The notes: generated by a model not told the origin, from the letters alone. DNA of 64,000 nucleotides from Alternaria dauci (GCF_042100115.1 NC_091272.1:2728001-2792000); one strand, 5' to 3'; positions 11,372 through 23,791 are shown, numbered from the stretch's first letter. Made by a program: numbers and translations.

Positions 11372-12867
11372 TTAGGCCGCGCTGGCGCTAAGCATGGGCT
11401 GTGCGACCTTGGTAACTTGGTTACCAGCCCGGATTATTGGGTTGCCATGTTCGTCCTTGACGATGTTGACCTCCTTGTTCTCCTTTTGGGCGCGCTTCCA
11501 GATCTCGACCTCGCATCCGCCACGAATGACACCCACCCTCATGGTGGAGAGTAAGTTGTGGGCAGCGTTGGAGTGGAAGTAGACGCCACCGTTGAACATG
11601 GCAGTAGCATCCTTGCCAATGCCGCTCTTGATCAGGGTCTTGCCTCCGGGGTGCTCATTGATGAAGTCGGTAACGTCGTGAACAACACCAGCGACGGCAA
11701 TCAGACCACGGCCGTTCTTGGCCTGCTCAACGTAGTCGTCCCACTCAATGACAGGAAGCTGCTCAAGAGGTACTCCCCAGTCGAGCTTGGCGCGCTTCTG
11801 GTCAATCTTCTTCTGGAGCTGCTGGACGCGACCCTTCTCGATTTCGTTGGCACGGAACTGCTTGAGGTTGGAGGCGAGACCGAGCTTGCTCCATAGCCAG
11901 ATGGACCACTTGGTGGGGTCGTACTGGTGCCACTCGATAGCGTTGCGGTAGTCAGAGGGAAACTCGTGGTGGAAGTTGTGGTAACCCTCGCCGAGAGTAA
12001 CAAGAGCAGTGATGACATGGTCCCTGGGGCTGTTGCGGTCGTCAAAGGGCTGGTCTCCGAGCCAGTGGGCAAGCGAGTTGACGCAGAAAGTAGCCTGCTG
12101 GACGAAGAAGATGCGGAGGATGCCAGCGTAGATGAAGCCACCCTTCCAGTCGTTCCAGAGAAGACCAGCGACAGCCGAGGGGAAGATAAGGCCCATGAAG
12201 ATGACAACCTTGATGTAGTGCTTGTGCTGCCAGACAACGACAGGGTCCTCGTTCAAGTCGGTGATGTCGGTGCGGCCGATGCGCTTGGGGTTCTGCTTCA
12301 TGACCATCCAGCCCAGATGGCTGTAGAGAAGTCCCTTGCGGACGCTGTACGGGTCCTTGTTGGTGTCGGTGTAGCGGTGGTGGGCACGGTGGTCGCGGCT
12401 CCACCAGCGGATGGAACCCTCAACAGCACCGCCGCCGACGAGGGCAAGGAAGACGCTGAGTGGGAGGGAGGCGTTGTAGGACTTGTGTGCCCAGAGACGA
12501 TGGTAGCCAGCCGTGATGCCGAGACCCGTCCAGAAGTAGTATACAACGGCCCAGAGAGCGGTCTGCCACTTGAGCGGCGTCCAGAAGGCGGCGACGCAGC
12601 CGGCGAGAGGGATACCGATGATGAAAGTAACCTAGTGCCACGTTAGCCAATGCTGCAGGGTGCGTGTCCAGGAGCAAAACTTACATTGAGCCAGTTGACG
12701 TGCTTGTACCAATTGGCCTTTGTGATGGGCGTGTCGGTGATATGTGGCTTCTTAGGGTCGTACTTGGGGTTGCGGTTCGGCTCCGAGGTGCTCGCCATGG
12801 AAGACGGCTGCTTGACGTAGTCGGGGTCGACGGCCATCATGCCGGCGGTAGGCTGGTGGGAAGGCAT
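11372..12867 (-). CDS. ole1: stearoyl-CoA Delta9 desaturase with C-terminal cytochrome b5
   Basis: Exons 12685-12867 and 11372-12631 (53-bp intron, GTAAGT donor, GGCTAACGTGGCACTAG end, phase 0) give 480 residues. The three histidine boxes of membrane acyl-CoA desaturases are present: HRLWAH, HRAHHRY and HNFHHEFP. Four hydrophobic spans flank them. The C-terminal third is a fused cytochrome b5 domain with the heme-binding HPGG motif, as in fungal Ole1 enzymes, which lets the protein take electrons directly. It acts in the ER membrane, converting 16:0- and 18:0-CoA to the monounsaturated forms. The coding bias toward C/T-ending codons suggests strong expression. The start is the first ATG in exon 1. 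Confidence 0.95.
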
Positions 12868-14794
12868 ACCGAGTGTGGTGGAGGGGTAGAAGTAGGGAAA
12901 GCGAAGGATGTCGAAGAAATTCGACTGGAAGCAACTAGTGGCTCAAAAAAAAGAAGATTGAGCTCCGGTTGGCCTCCGGTGGGTGCGTGAGGACAAAGCT
13001 CCAACGACAAGGATGGAAAGCTTCACCACGTTCAAGTGAATGACGAGGTTGAAGGGGGGAGGGAAGGAACAGCAGAAGATGTCTGGTGGGAGAGGGACAC
13101 AGACGGCAGCAGCTGTTAATAAGGCGGCGGGATGGTCGCTGGGTCCCAACACTCTGCAGGCGTGTAAGCGAAAGACTGGGACCTTGCATTGCCGCTCGAG
13201 AACCAGCAATCGCCGTAGCTTTTGTCATAGCCAGCCTAGCGCTGCACACTAACCGCCGTCTCAGGGTCCCGCACAGGCAAAAAGACGGTGCTGGCTGTAA
13301 GAGCGCGAGAAAATTTCGGGCCTAAGTGTCGAATGTCGTGCTGATCCCGGCATCGAGAACAGACCTGGGTGGCGGTGCGTGGTGCGACGTGCAGAATATC
13401 CATCAATCCCAAGCCGACCTTCCCCAGATTCTCGCAATCGTCACCCCCTCGGCCGCACTATCTGTCCACTTGCGAGCACTCTGCTGCTTCTGCTCGCCCT
13501 CGCCCTGCAAACAAGATCGCAAAGAGCGGTCTGGTGCAAATCTTCGGCAGCGCAGTCCGGCGAGAAGGATTGCCTCACTGGGCATAGAAGCTCACGCTGT
13601 GGTGATGCCACACGTCTCGTCATCGCTAGCTCGCTAGCTGTCCTCTCCGCTTCAGGCCCCGCTTGGCCACGCCTGCATGCAAAGGGTGAGCCCGACACAA
13701 ACCAGAAACCATCTTCGTTGAGGAAGTTTGTTGATATCGCTCTGCGTCAGCACTACCCGGTGTCTTCTGCAGCCTTACGTAGGGGTGCAGCCCGCCAACA
13801 CCCGGCGTCTGGGGAACTCGGAATTGGCTGCGACCAAATGCTTCAAGCAGTGGCAAAATGCTTCTCTCGCGACACATGGTGGAGCTCGTCCATGACTCCC
13901 AATGGCGCTTGAAGAAATTCGTCTATGCTGCACAATGCTGGAGACTGTGAAGCGTCTTCTTCCGCTGGCGCAATATCCCCGGCGCGGCTTCAAGCTCGGG
14001 TGGCCGGTCGCAAGCTCTTCTCGATTTGGCATAGCGCTGCTCGACACCTGGCTTTGTCTGCCTCCAGCCCATACAGACCATACAGACGGCTTGTTCATAT
14101 CAACGTCAACGCGCGCCCACCATCGCGGAGTCAACTCGATGCATCCGCCTGCGGTTCAACGCATGCTCATCTACCTCGGCTCTAGGGGCTTTCTGTCTCA
14201 CACAGGCTGCACCCTCCAGTGTAGTCTCATGTCCATGCCACGAGGTCAGTGGCTATCCCAATGCTTCAACGGGTAGGGCTGAAGGCAAACGGTTGGTGTG
14301 AACGCGCGAGCCATGACGGGCTCTTCTTGCGAACGTTGCTTGTGGTACCCTGAACCCGTCAGGCGTTACCCCGTTCGATTTTCTGCCAAGGCGCAATCTG
14401 TGACAAAGTCTGCCGTTGGCCATGTCTTGATGAGACGAATGCTGTTCCTCTTTCTCACTGTAGTATACCAGCACGTTAACACGGTACCATTTTTGTCATC
14501 CAAAACTACCTTACCATGTGCTGTCTGTTAACCATAGCTGAGTCTAGCCAGCCAGAGGTCAGCGCTCAAAAAGTGCAAATATCAGCACAATTGTCCGAGG
14601 GCTACTCGCGTTCCCCAAACAGCGGGAAACTCATGGCATTGTACGCTGTTGGAACGAAATGAAAAAAAAGCTGTCAAGGATTTTGATGCGATACCTGGGG
14701 GGCCTGTTGTGGTAAGTGTCAGGCGGGTTCCCAGCGAGGCTCCGATCACCGGCTGTTGGACGCCATAGAAGGGAAAACTCGAACACCACCTCTG
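12868..14794. other. gene-poor stretch upstream of the desaturase
   Basis: About 1.9 kb with many short overlapping frames on both strands but none with domain or splice support. It contains the desaturase promoter. No transposon terminal repeats or transposase-like frame were seen. Confidence 0.45.
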
Positions 14795-14966
14795 TAGTTG
14801 CCTAGGTAGAGTATTACTATACAAGGAGGATTAACTGCTCTCCTTATAGTTGCCTAGGTAGAGTGTTATAATGTAAGGGAAGATAAACCTATACTAATGT
14901 AGTTGCCTAGGTAGAGCATTATAATACAAGGGAAGAATAATCTCTCTCTGTAGCTGCGTAGTGGGA
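14795..14966. repeat. tandem repeat, unit about 52 bp, three good copies plus a degenerate fourth
   Basis: The unit begins TAGTTGCCTAGGTAGAG and is followed by an AT-rich stretch (TRTTATAATRYAAGGGAAGA-like). Copies start at 14795, 14847 and 14900, with a degenerate copy (TAGCTGCGTAG) at 14951. Spacing is 52, 53 and 51 bp. Each good copy carries the palindrome CCTAGG. The repeat is intergenic. Confidence 0.85.
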
Positions 14967-15571
14967 TGTTCGATTTTCCCTTGTACAGCGTGGTTGTGCC
15001 AGTCTCCAGGAACACGAGTCCCCCAGAATGGATGCGCAGAGCACCGCACCATCGGTATCCGGCGAACAGTACGTTCTGACGACGTTCGGCATTAGATCTA
15101 GATGCACATTTACTTCAGCTCAGTGTGGGAGGCGTCTTCCGCAGTATCTCCCCCCTCCATCGTCGGAGTGGACCGCCCGCTAAGTGGACTCCCATGCCTC
15201 CACGACCAATCACGTATTCCCTGCCTATCAGTACAGGCGATCGCTTTAGCACATACGCGGGTGTCGCCCCCCTCTACCACTGCGAAATGCGCACCTTAGC
15301 GACGAGTTTGCCGTGGAGAATGGTAATTGTTTCCGGCGGCTCACGACTATCTTCGGCCAGCTCCAATCTTTGGCGGTCCGTGAGTTGTTTGAATCTGCGG
15401 CTAGGACCTTGTCGATGAACAATTGTGTGTCGTGAGTGTTGGTGCGAGAGATAGTACTTCTTCTCCACATGTTCTATATAGATGAGGGGACAGCTCCATC
15501 GGTTTGAGCCGTCACTCTACTACACTTCGAACAAGGTTTCCACATGGACTAAAGCTTCGCCGTCTTTCACG
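14967..15571. other. intergenic, nothing recognised
   Basis: Short frames on both strands only; no motif, splice pattern or repeat was identified. Confidence 0.4.
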
Positions 15572-15792
15572 TCACTTCCCCCGCATATCAACCCCCCAAG
15601 TGGAAGATTCGAGTCTTTCAGAGGCCCTCCTAGTGGTAATCAACTCTGCACGCGACAGCCCGTAGCCGACTAAACGCTTCATCCAATCCTGCCACTGGTC
15701 GCGTAGTTCGGTATCTTCAGCCACCTCGCCAATCTTATCAGGATCTTCAACACCGAGCACATCCTTATCGGAATAGACATATAAGAGTTGGC
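15572..15792 (-). pseudogene. orphan terminal exon of an unknown gene
   Basis: A 72-residue frame with protein-like composition ends at a TGA (15572-15574) and starts exactly at an acceptor (AAATCCTAG before 15792). It reads LYVYSDKDVLGVEDPDKIGE, later DTELRDQWQDWMKRL, and ends GVDMRGK. A stop (TAA) precedes the acceptor in the same frame, so it cannot stand alone. Any upstream exons would have to overlap the first exon of the permease on the opposite strand. I read it as the surviving 3' end of a lost gene; a real gene with an antisense overlap is the alternative. The family is not recognised. Confidence 0.45.
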
Positions 15793-15855
15793 CTAGGATT
15801 TACACATCTGCTTCTGTTGGAACGCGCGCATTTGGCATTTAGAGCCTGAGCAACC

Positions 15856-17732
15856 ATGGCCGACATGATTGGCCCCGACCATACGACAAAGCGGAGCTTT
15901 GGGGAGCAAGCAAGGCGCGCCATCAAGGCTTTCACGACCAAGTATGACACTCTTTTGCGGTTTCATTGTCATTTTCTAACAATATTAAAAGGGATGGATT
16001 AGTTGGTGAATATGACTACGGATTCCTCTTCCGACCGAACCTCCCCTTTATGAAGAAGGAGCGAAGAGCAGCGCCCTTCTTCGGCCTCCATGATCGTATG
16101 CCAGTACTACTGGCTCTCCTCCTTGGATTTCAGCATGCGCTCGCCATGTTAGCAGGCGTTATTACACCGCCAATCATCCTCGCAAATGCTGCGCACCTGA
16201 GTTCAGACCAACAGCGCTACCTTGTGTCCACTTCGCTAGTAGTCTGCGGAATCCTATCATCGATTCAGATCACGCGCTTTCACATCTGGAAAACCCCGTA
16301 CTATATTGGCACAGGTCTAATCTCAGTTGTTGGTACCTCTTTCGCAACTATTCCCGTGGCGACCGGGGCGCTCAGCCAGATGTACGCGACTGGATTTTGC
16401 CCAACCGCTCCTGACGGCACGAAACTACCTTGCCCTGATGGATACGGTGCGATCCTCGGCACTTGTGCTGTATGCGCCTTGCTAGAAATTGGCATGTCCT
16501 TTACCAACCCGCGTATCCTCAAGAAGGTCTTTCCACCCCTCGTTACGGGTCCTACAGTTTTGCTCATCGGTGTCCATCTCATCGAAACTGGACTCCAAAA
16601 CTGGGCTGGTGGCTCAGGTGACTGCAAAACCCGCCCGGAATCTGGACTCTTCGCGCTGTGCCCCAATATTAACGCTCCTCACGCTCTTCCATGGGGAAGT
16701 GCTGAGTTTATCGGTCTTGGCTTCAGCGTCTTCATCACCATCATCATCTGCGAACGTTTCGGCGCACCCATCATGAAGTCGACCGCTGTAGTCGTCGGAC
16801 TCCTTGTTGGATGCATAATCGCTGGTGCAACCGGCTATTTTGACAAATCCACCATTGATGCCGCGCCGGCGGTATCCTTTATCTGGGTCAACACCTTCAA
16901 GCTCTCCGTCTATGGGCCTATAGTACTCCCAATTCTAGCAGTTTACATGGTTTGCGCCATGGAAGCCATTGGTGATATTACCGCTACTTGCGATGTTTCG
17001 CGCCTCGAAGTCGACGGGGACATGTTCGATTCCCGCATCCAAGGCGGCGTCCTCGCCGATGGCCTCAACGGTATGATTGCAGCCCTCTGCACCATCACGC
17101 CAATGTCCACCTTCGCGCAGAACAATGGAGTTAGTAAGTTAATTATCTGGTTAAAATGATGCCAGACATGTATTGACATTGACGCAGTTGCGTTGACCCG
17201 TTGCGCCAACCGGAAGGCTGGTTATGCGTGCTGCTTCTGGCTCATCATCATGGGAATCTTCGCCAAATTCGCAGCGGCCCTTGTTGCCATTCCAGCAGCA
17301 GTTCTCGGCGGAATGACGACCTTCCTGTTCAGTGCCGTGGCCGTGTCTGGTATCAGGATTATAAGCACCATGCCCTTCACCCGCCGCAACCGCTTCATTC
17401 TGACCGCGGGATTCACACTGGGCTTTGGCTCCACCATGGTTCCCACCTGGTTTGATTATGTCTTCACATATGACGGGCCGAATCATGCACTCCAGGGCTT
17501 CTACAATGCCATTATCTTGATTTTGGAGACCGGCTTTGCTGTTGTTGCTCTAGTAAACGTCATACTCAACCTTGTCCTACCAGAGGAGATTGAAGACGAA
17601 GAGACACCGGAGTTGACTGCGAATGAGCTTGATGAGCCAGCAGACAAGGAAGAGTGGGCGAGGATCAGGAAGGGAGCCACTGGTGTTGAGGGACGACCAA
17701 GCTCGGATATTGAGGCTAGCAAGGTTGCATAA
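15856..17732 (+). CDS. NCS2-family xanthine/uric acid permease (UapA/UapC type)
   Basis: Exons 15856-15941, 15992-17133 and 17188-17732 give 590 residues; introns of 50 and 54 bp, phases 2 and 1. The first helix carries the GFQH motif (LLGFQHALAMLAGVITPP) and the NCS2 signature QNNGVIALTRCANRKAGY is complete only after splicing the second intron. About 12-14 hydrophobic helices are predicted by eye. Members of this family are plasma-membrane H+/purine symporters; UapA and UapC import xanthine and uric acid. The tail ends with an acidic segment (PEEIEDEETPEL). The direct reading frame through intron 2 stops at 17159 and is wrong. It converges with the Rkm5-type methyltransferase. Confidence 0.93.
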
Positions 17733-17864
17733 GCGTCGTTTGAGTTGTCTAGTTTAAAAGAAACGGGGTTTCATGTTTGGTAGATATGTGGGCGTTGTAG
17801 TGTTCTGGTAGTTCATGTTTATGAAGAAACTGTCTATTGCCACTTTCAGCCAAGATTGCCTGTG

Positions 17865-19140
17865 TCACCTCACAACACCGATGTGCACCACAAACCCACT
17901 TCCCTCCCTCAATCCCTCGCCTAGCATCGCATCAGGTACCTGCCAGACATGGAAATTTCGATGGAAGCTTTTCAACCAAGTTTCAAAGACTTCTGGACTA
18001 CGTAGTTGCTGCGCTATGAGGCAAAGCGTGGGGGTTTCCTCTCCCTCTTTCAGTCGACATATTGCAGCACACGTTGTATTGAGCGGCTCAATGAGAGCTT
18101 CGTTGTAGACGCAATCGCACGCTACGATCATATCCACGGGGCTAAGATGGGAAGTGGCGTCTGTCTCCCAGTCAAGCTGCAGCGTCGTGATGCGGTCGAT
18201 ACCACTGCCACTCTTCGCATGAACCTGCTGTTTCTTACCCCCCCTCCCACTATGCTTCGCTACCGGTATCACAGTACCGATATTTTCAACGATGTTTTGC
18301 CGAAGCAGTTTCAGTACATAGTCTTGATCAGTGGCTGTATAGCGTGCGACTTGGGAACCCAGGCAAAGCGCCACGATGCCTGACACCCCCGCGCCGAGCT
18401 CGAGTATGGTGGAGCTGGGTGTGAGCAACTGATTTGTGAAGAGGAAGTTTGTAGGGGACGAGATCCACGTTGCGAATAAGGGAGTGACTTTCCATACCAC
18501 TGTACTTGTGTTAGTTGGTGCAGAAGGAGGGGAGGCAACAGTCGTAGTGTAATGGTGAGAGTTATCGTGGATTTGCTGGGCTATCTACTGCACGACAAAA
18601 TAGTTCAACAGAAACGAGCTCCTTTGTACAGACAGACCCACGAAGCCGACATGCTTTGTTCGCTGGAACTTCCAAGAAAAGCCACACTCAGCTGAAATCT
18701 GAGAAAGGCTAGGACATCGCATGACGTTGTAAATCATCACAACAGAACTTACTAGCTCCAGTAGTGCCCTCGCTACGATTCGAGGTCAAGAGACCCTTTG
18801 AGTGATGGATGACCAAATCATAGCCCGCCACTGTGATTTCCAAGGTTGGGTCCTGCGAGTCGATGAAACCGAGCGACTGAGAAGGGATATCTTGCGAGAA
18901 GACGACAAAAGCTTCTGCATGACTTGATGAGTGACCTATCGATGATGACGACGTCTTTGTTGTTTTTCGACATGTTCGACGTTGGGGATGCGTAGGAGCG
19001 AATCGCAGGGAAAAAGCAGTACGATGAGCCGAGGACCAGCGTAGAGTTGCGATTTGCCAGCGAGGTTCGAGTGCACCAGGGGCGTCTTACATACCTTCTT
19101 CAGGGTCCAGGATAGGTTCCGTGGCCAGTATGTCGGTCAT
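17865..19140 (-). CDS. rkm5: Rkm5/METTL21-type protein-lysine N-methyltransferase
   Basis: Exons 19095-19140, 18753-18914 and 17865-18499 give 280 residues; introns of 180 and 253 bp, both phase 1. The N-terminus reads MTDILATEPILDPEEEAFVV. Class I SAM-methyltransferase motifs are visible: motif I LELGAGVSGIVAL, an acidic TDQD after strand 2, and the family-16 post-motif DMIVACDCVYNEALIEPL. The GTTGAMVWKVTPLFA junction matches the TG-x-x-W block that opens the domain in this family. Yeast Rkm5 methylates ribosomal protein uL1 on a lysine; the substrate here is inferred. The frame taken alone starts at 18500 and lacks the first 70 residues. Confidence 0.85.
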
Positions 19141-19763
19141 GAGACTCGGCATCTTGACAACGCTCAGACAATAGCGGGCTGCAATTGTGTGTGCACAAAC
19201 CTTGTGCCTGGTGAAGGTTGGCACTCAAGCGAAGGTGCAGCGTCAGAAGGAGGCTGCGCGGCTTGGAAGAGTCTCTGGCTTGCTTGGCCAGCTGAAGACG
19301 GGCGCAGCTGCACCTCGACGACAGGCGACGTGGAGCAGGTTTCAGACAGGCAAACGAAGTGCAGGCAAGACGACAGGAGGGCGACACGACCTGGCAGACG
19401 TTGCGATGTGTGCTGCGCTGTCGATCGTCAATCGCATCTCGTTCGACATAGTAAGAAGTGGAGAAGCGGCTAGCCCCAGGTGCCCAGAGCTTGCGGTGGC
19501 TTAGTGAGGTCATTGCCTAAGAAGCTCGGCCGCCCAAAGCAAGTCGGTTTAGCGACAGGAGCATAACATAGCGCATAAGCTCCCCAACACACCAACCTCA
19601 CCACATCCGCCATTCTCCGCTGGCGACGACACACTCTACTTATACCCTGTCGCTGCTGCTGCTGGCACTTTTTGCGATACCCTTTGCCCTATACCCTCAC
19701 ATATACCCACACTCAACACACACGACTGTTGCTCTCGACAGCTCCCCCCACAGAGTCGCCAAG
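19141..19763. promoter_or_regulatory. divergent promoter region (Rkm5-type / acyl-CoA ligase)
   Basis: 623 bp. Toward the ligase it has a TATA-like CTTATACCCTG (19638) and C/T-rich leader with CACA runs just before the ATG at 19764. Chance frames on both strands were ignored. Confidence 0.5.
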
Positions 19764-22014
19764 ATGCCACAAGACCTCAAGAAGATGATGCCCCAGGCCA
19801 GGATGTACCGGTCGGGGCCCTACACGTGCGAAGCTGCAAATGCAACAAAGGTAGACGGCGAGACAGTACCGCGTCGCAACCTGGCTGCGAAAGAGGGTCT
19901 GATAACGAAGCCCCACGACAACGTAGCCACACTGTACGATGTTCTGCGACACGCGGCCGCCAAATTCGGAAACGCAAAGGCCGTCGGCGCGCGCAAGATT
20001 GTCAATGTGCACGAGGAGACGAAGAAGGTCAAGAAGATGGTCGATGGCAAGGAGCAGGAAGTAGACAAGAAGTGGCAGTACTTTGAGCTCAGCCCGTACA
20101 AGTACAAGAGCTTCGTCGAGTTTGAGAAGATGGCTCTCTCGGTAGGCTCGGCACTCAAGTCGCTGGGCTTCGAGCCACAGGACAGGCTGCATCTCTACGC
20201 CGCTACAAGCATGCAATGGCTGGCGTCCGCACACGGTAAGTAGTCGCGTGTATGCATACATGCCAAAAGCCAGCAACTAATCACGACTCCAGGTGCCATC
20301 TCCCAGTCCATGGCCATTGTTACCGCATACGACACACTCGGAGAAGAGGGTCTCAAGCACTCTATGCTCCAGACCAACGCAAAGATCATGTTCACAGACC
20401 CAGAGCTACTGCCCAAGCTCGTCAACCCAATGAAGGAGGCCAAGGACGTTCAGGTCGTCGTATACTGCACCAAGAACGACCCCAAGCAGAAGGACATCGA
20501 CACCCTCACCCAGGCCCACCCACACTTGAAGGTCATAAGCTTCGACGAGCTAATCGCACTGGGCGAGCAGAGCCCTGCGGAACCTATCCCGCCCAAGGCC
20601 GACGACCTAGCTTGCATCATGTACACGTCCGGATCTACAGGTACTCCCAAGGGAGTTATGATCAAGCACCGCAACGTGGTCGCTGCCAGTATGTCAAATA
20701 ACTTGCAAAACATGAACAGCCTACTGACATCTTCTAGTTGCCGGCGTCGACGTCATCGTTGGCAAGTACCTCGGACCGGGCGATGTCCTCATTACCTACC
20801 TTCCCGCCGCGCACATTCTCGAGTTCGTCTTTGAAAACGCCGTGCTCTACTGGGGCGGAACTATGGGTTACGGCACCATCAGAACGCTCTCTGACCAGTC
20901 GGTGCGCAACTGTGCCGGTGACATCCGTGAGCTGAAGCCGACTGTCATGGTCGGTGTACCCCAGGTGTGGGAAACCATCAAGAAGGGAATCATCAACAAG
21001 GTTGAGGCAGGAGGCGCTGTCAAGAGCAACATGTTCTGGGGTGCGTTCGCTGCCAAGGGTTTCCTTCTTAATGCAGGAATACCCGGCAGTGGCCTTCTTG
21101 ATGCCATTGTTTTCAACAAGGTCAAGGAAGCCACCGGTGGTAGACTCCGCATTTGCATGAACGGTGGTGGACCCATTGCGAAGGAAACCCAGCGCTTCAT
21201 CTCCATCGCCATTACGCCCATGATTAGCGGATACGGTCTAACTGAGACTTGCGCCATGGGTGCGCTCATGGACCCTTTGGCCTGGAACGAGCATGCTCTT
21301 GGCGAAATGCCTGGTTCAATCGAAATGAAGCTCGTCGACTTTGCCGATGCCGGCTACTTTTCCACCAACAAACCACCCCAGGGAGAGATCTGGATCCGTG
21401 GTGACAGTGTTGTTCAAGGTTACCTGGACATGCCCGAGGAGACCAAGGAGGCGTTCACCGACGATGGCTGGTTCAAGACTGGTGACGTCGGAGAGTTTAA
21501 TGCCAACGGTGAAATCCGCATCATTGACCGTAAGAAGAACTTGGTCAAGACGCTTGCGGGAGAGTACATTGCGCTTGAGAAGCTCGAGTCTGTCTACCGC
21601 TCTGCGCCCATTGTCGCCAACATCTGTGTCTACGCTGCGGAGGACCGTCAGAAGCCTGTCGCCATCATTGTGCCTACCGAACCGCAACTGAAGAAGATTG
21701 CGGCAGCAGAAGGCGTTAAAGGTGACTCTCTGGAGGAGCTGGTCCACGACAAGAAGATCAACTCTGCTGTGCTCAAGCAATTACAGCAGGCCGGCCAAAA
21801 GGGTGGCCTGGCTGCCTTTGAGATGATTGAGGGTGTTGTACTGGCAGACGAGGAGTGGACACCACAGAACGTAAGTTCAAATGCGCCATGCAAGTAGACG
21901 TACAGCATGCTAACAAGACATTAGGGTCTCACCACTGCTGCACAGAAGCTCAACCGCAAGGGCATCTTGAAGCAATACCAGAAGGAAGTTGACCAGGCTT
22001 ACGGTAAGTCGTAG
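19764..22014 (+). CDS. faa1: long-chain fatty acid-CoA ligase
   Basis: Exons 19764-20235, 20293-20688, 20738-21870 and 21925-22014 give 696 residues, the usual size for yeast Faa1/Faa4-like enzymes; introns of 57, 49 and 54 bp, all phases consistent. The AMP-binding P-loop [12 protein letters not shown] is at about 277-288, the adenylation motif [11 protein letters not shown] follows, and the fatty-acyl signature [20 protein letters not shown] and [11 protein letters not shown] are intact. It activates long-chain fatty acids to acyl-CoA with ATP for lipid synthesis, import and beta-oxidation. The last exon supplies the C-terminal [17 protein letters not shown] block; reading through the final intron would truncate it. 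A strongly used codon set suggests high expression. Confidence 0.95.
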
Positions 22015-22382
22015 GAGGGGAAAGTCGTCAGGGGCAGGAAAACGACGTCGGGCGTCATGTCTTGTTGCAATGCTTGGGTGGTGGGCTATTTCCTTACGAT
22101 TCTATGAACCTAGTTGCGGAATCTTCCGTTGTGCGGGGTGGAGAAAACGATGTAATTATAATTCTTGATGCAGGGCTTGTGGTTGTGCGCATGTGTATTG
22201 TACTCAAGTTACTATTCATAGGTTTCCACTCATGCCCACGAAAAAAAAAATCGAGGAAAATTGTTCCTTTATGTGTTTATACATTACAACGACAAACGAG
22301 GCGTGAATTATAACTATATGTAAGTGCAGATGGCACACCGAATGGGTTCAACGTTGTACTAGGTTGATAGCTATGCACCATG
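22015..22382. other. convergent 3' intergenic region
   Basis: 368 bp between the ends of the acyl-CoA ligase and the ketoacyl-CoA reductase; AT-rich 3' flanks with an A9-10 run near 22239. Nothing else seen. Confidence 0.5.
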
Positions 22383-23470
22383 TTACTGTTTCTTAGCATC
22401 CCTCTCTGCCTTCCGGAGCGCACGTTTCCGGATGTTCTCGTGCATGCCCCTGTTCACCTTGACTACGGTATCCGAGCGCTCACCCAGGAAGCGCGAAAGA
22501 AACCAGTGCATGAGTCCATGACTCCAGTACGGTGTGCTTGTAAAAGCCACACCTTGTGCGCCTCCACTCCTTCCAATCTTGCTCAATGTGGCGTTTACAA
22601 ACTGCTTGGGGTTGGGCACGAGGGCGGATGTCTTGCGGATCTTGGACATGGCAGTTGTGACGAGGTGGGATTGGACGCACTGAACGTATACGCCGTGGGG
22701 CTCGAGTTCAGAAGCAAGCGCAGTGGACCACTGTTGCAGGAAGGCCTTGCTGCCAGAGTAGGTTGCGAGGAGGGGCGTGGGGAAGAAGCCGCCAAAGGAT
22801 GCCATGGTGAGGACGAGACCGCGCTTGCGAGAGATCATGCCGGGGGTAACGAGCTGCGTGACGCGCAGCGTGGCCATGCAGTTGATCATGATGATGTCGT
22901 TCATCTCCTGCTTGGGTGTCTCGACGAACGGCACTGGGATGCTGTGGCTCAAGCCGACGTTGTTGACGAGTATGCTGACATCCAATCCCTCAATGAGCTT
23001 CCTCATGTTGTTGTAGTCGGCATCCTTGTTCAGGGCAAAGTCCATGGCCAGCGTCTTGACGGCGATTTTGGGGCCATACTTGGAGGTGATGTCGGCGGAG
23101 AGGGCGTCGAGCTTGGATTGCGTGCGCGAGACGAGGATGAGGTTGTAGCCCTTTGCTGCGAGGGCAAGGGCGAACTCCTTGCCAATGCCGTCTGAAGCAC
23201 CAGTGATGAGGGCCCAGGTACCGCGGGGTCCAAAGGTGCTAAGCTGGCGGGGGTTAGGTATGTTCTGGGGGAAGCAGAAGGAGGCGGGGGAGGGGGGCTG
23301 CATACTGATTTTCCTGGAAGCACGAACAAGCTCAGGAGGACTCGGACGGTGCTGATGACGGGTGCTGCGAAGGATGCAATGCCGACAAGCAGGAAGCCAT
23401 AGACAGCAGCCTGCACGAGCGAGTTGCTCGAATCAATGCGAACACCAAACGGCTCGAGGAGGCCTGCCAT
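22383..23470 (-). CDS. very-long-chain 3-ketoacyl-CoA reductase
   Basis: Exons 23306-23470 and 22383-23243 (62-bp intron, GTATGC donor, ACCTAAC branch, CCAG acceptor, phase 0) give 341 residues. Residues about 18-50 form one or two hydrophobic helices ([20 protein letters not shown]) that anchor it in the ER. The rest is a short-chain dehydrogenase with the cofactor motif [20 protein letters not shown] and the active-site YSGSK. This layout matches Ifa38/KAR, which reduces the 3-ketoacyl-CoA made in each round of very-long-chain fatty acid elongation, feeding sphingolipids. It is divergent from the uS17 gene, 321 bp away. Confidence 0.92.
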
Positions 23471-23791
23471 GGTGGGCCGATGCGCTCGGGTGACCGGGGG
23501 TTGGTGGTGGTGGTGATGATGGTGGATGGTGAGGGCAAGGAAGAGAACCGAACAGCTGCAGCATCCAAGTTGACACGCTCTGTCAACCTTCGCAATTGTC
23601 TGTCTGTCCTACTTCTCACCTGGCTTCGCTCTCTTCGCTCTAGGCCCTGCCGAGGCTGGCGGGCTAGTGCGGCGCTAGGCGTCGGCACCGGAGAAACCTG
23701 TCGTCCACACTTGCTAAGCCTAAGCGAATGTCTGAGTGGAAATTGTGTCCAGCAACATCGAAAGCTCGACAACACCACCCGACCCGCAACC
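23471..23791. promoter_or_regulatory. divergent promoter (ketoacyl-CoA reductase / uS17)
   Basis: 321 bp shared by two divergent genes. It holds a GTGGTGGTGATGATGGTGGATGG-like repeat run near 23502-23528. The uS17 leader (about 23740-23791) is AC-rich. Confidence 0.5.

Noticed and set aside
11927..12646. 239-codon plus-strand frame
   Set aside because: Antisense of the desaturase; long only because the sense gene prefers C/T-ending codons, which removes stops on the other strand.
13326..13912. Several 60-177-codon frames in the gene-poor region
   Set aside because: They overlap each other on both strands, have no splice signals or family motifs, and have mixed composition typical of non-coding GC-rich DNA.
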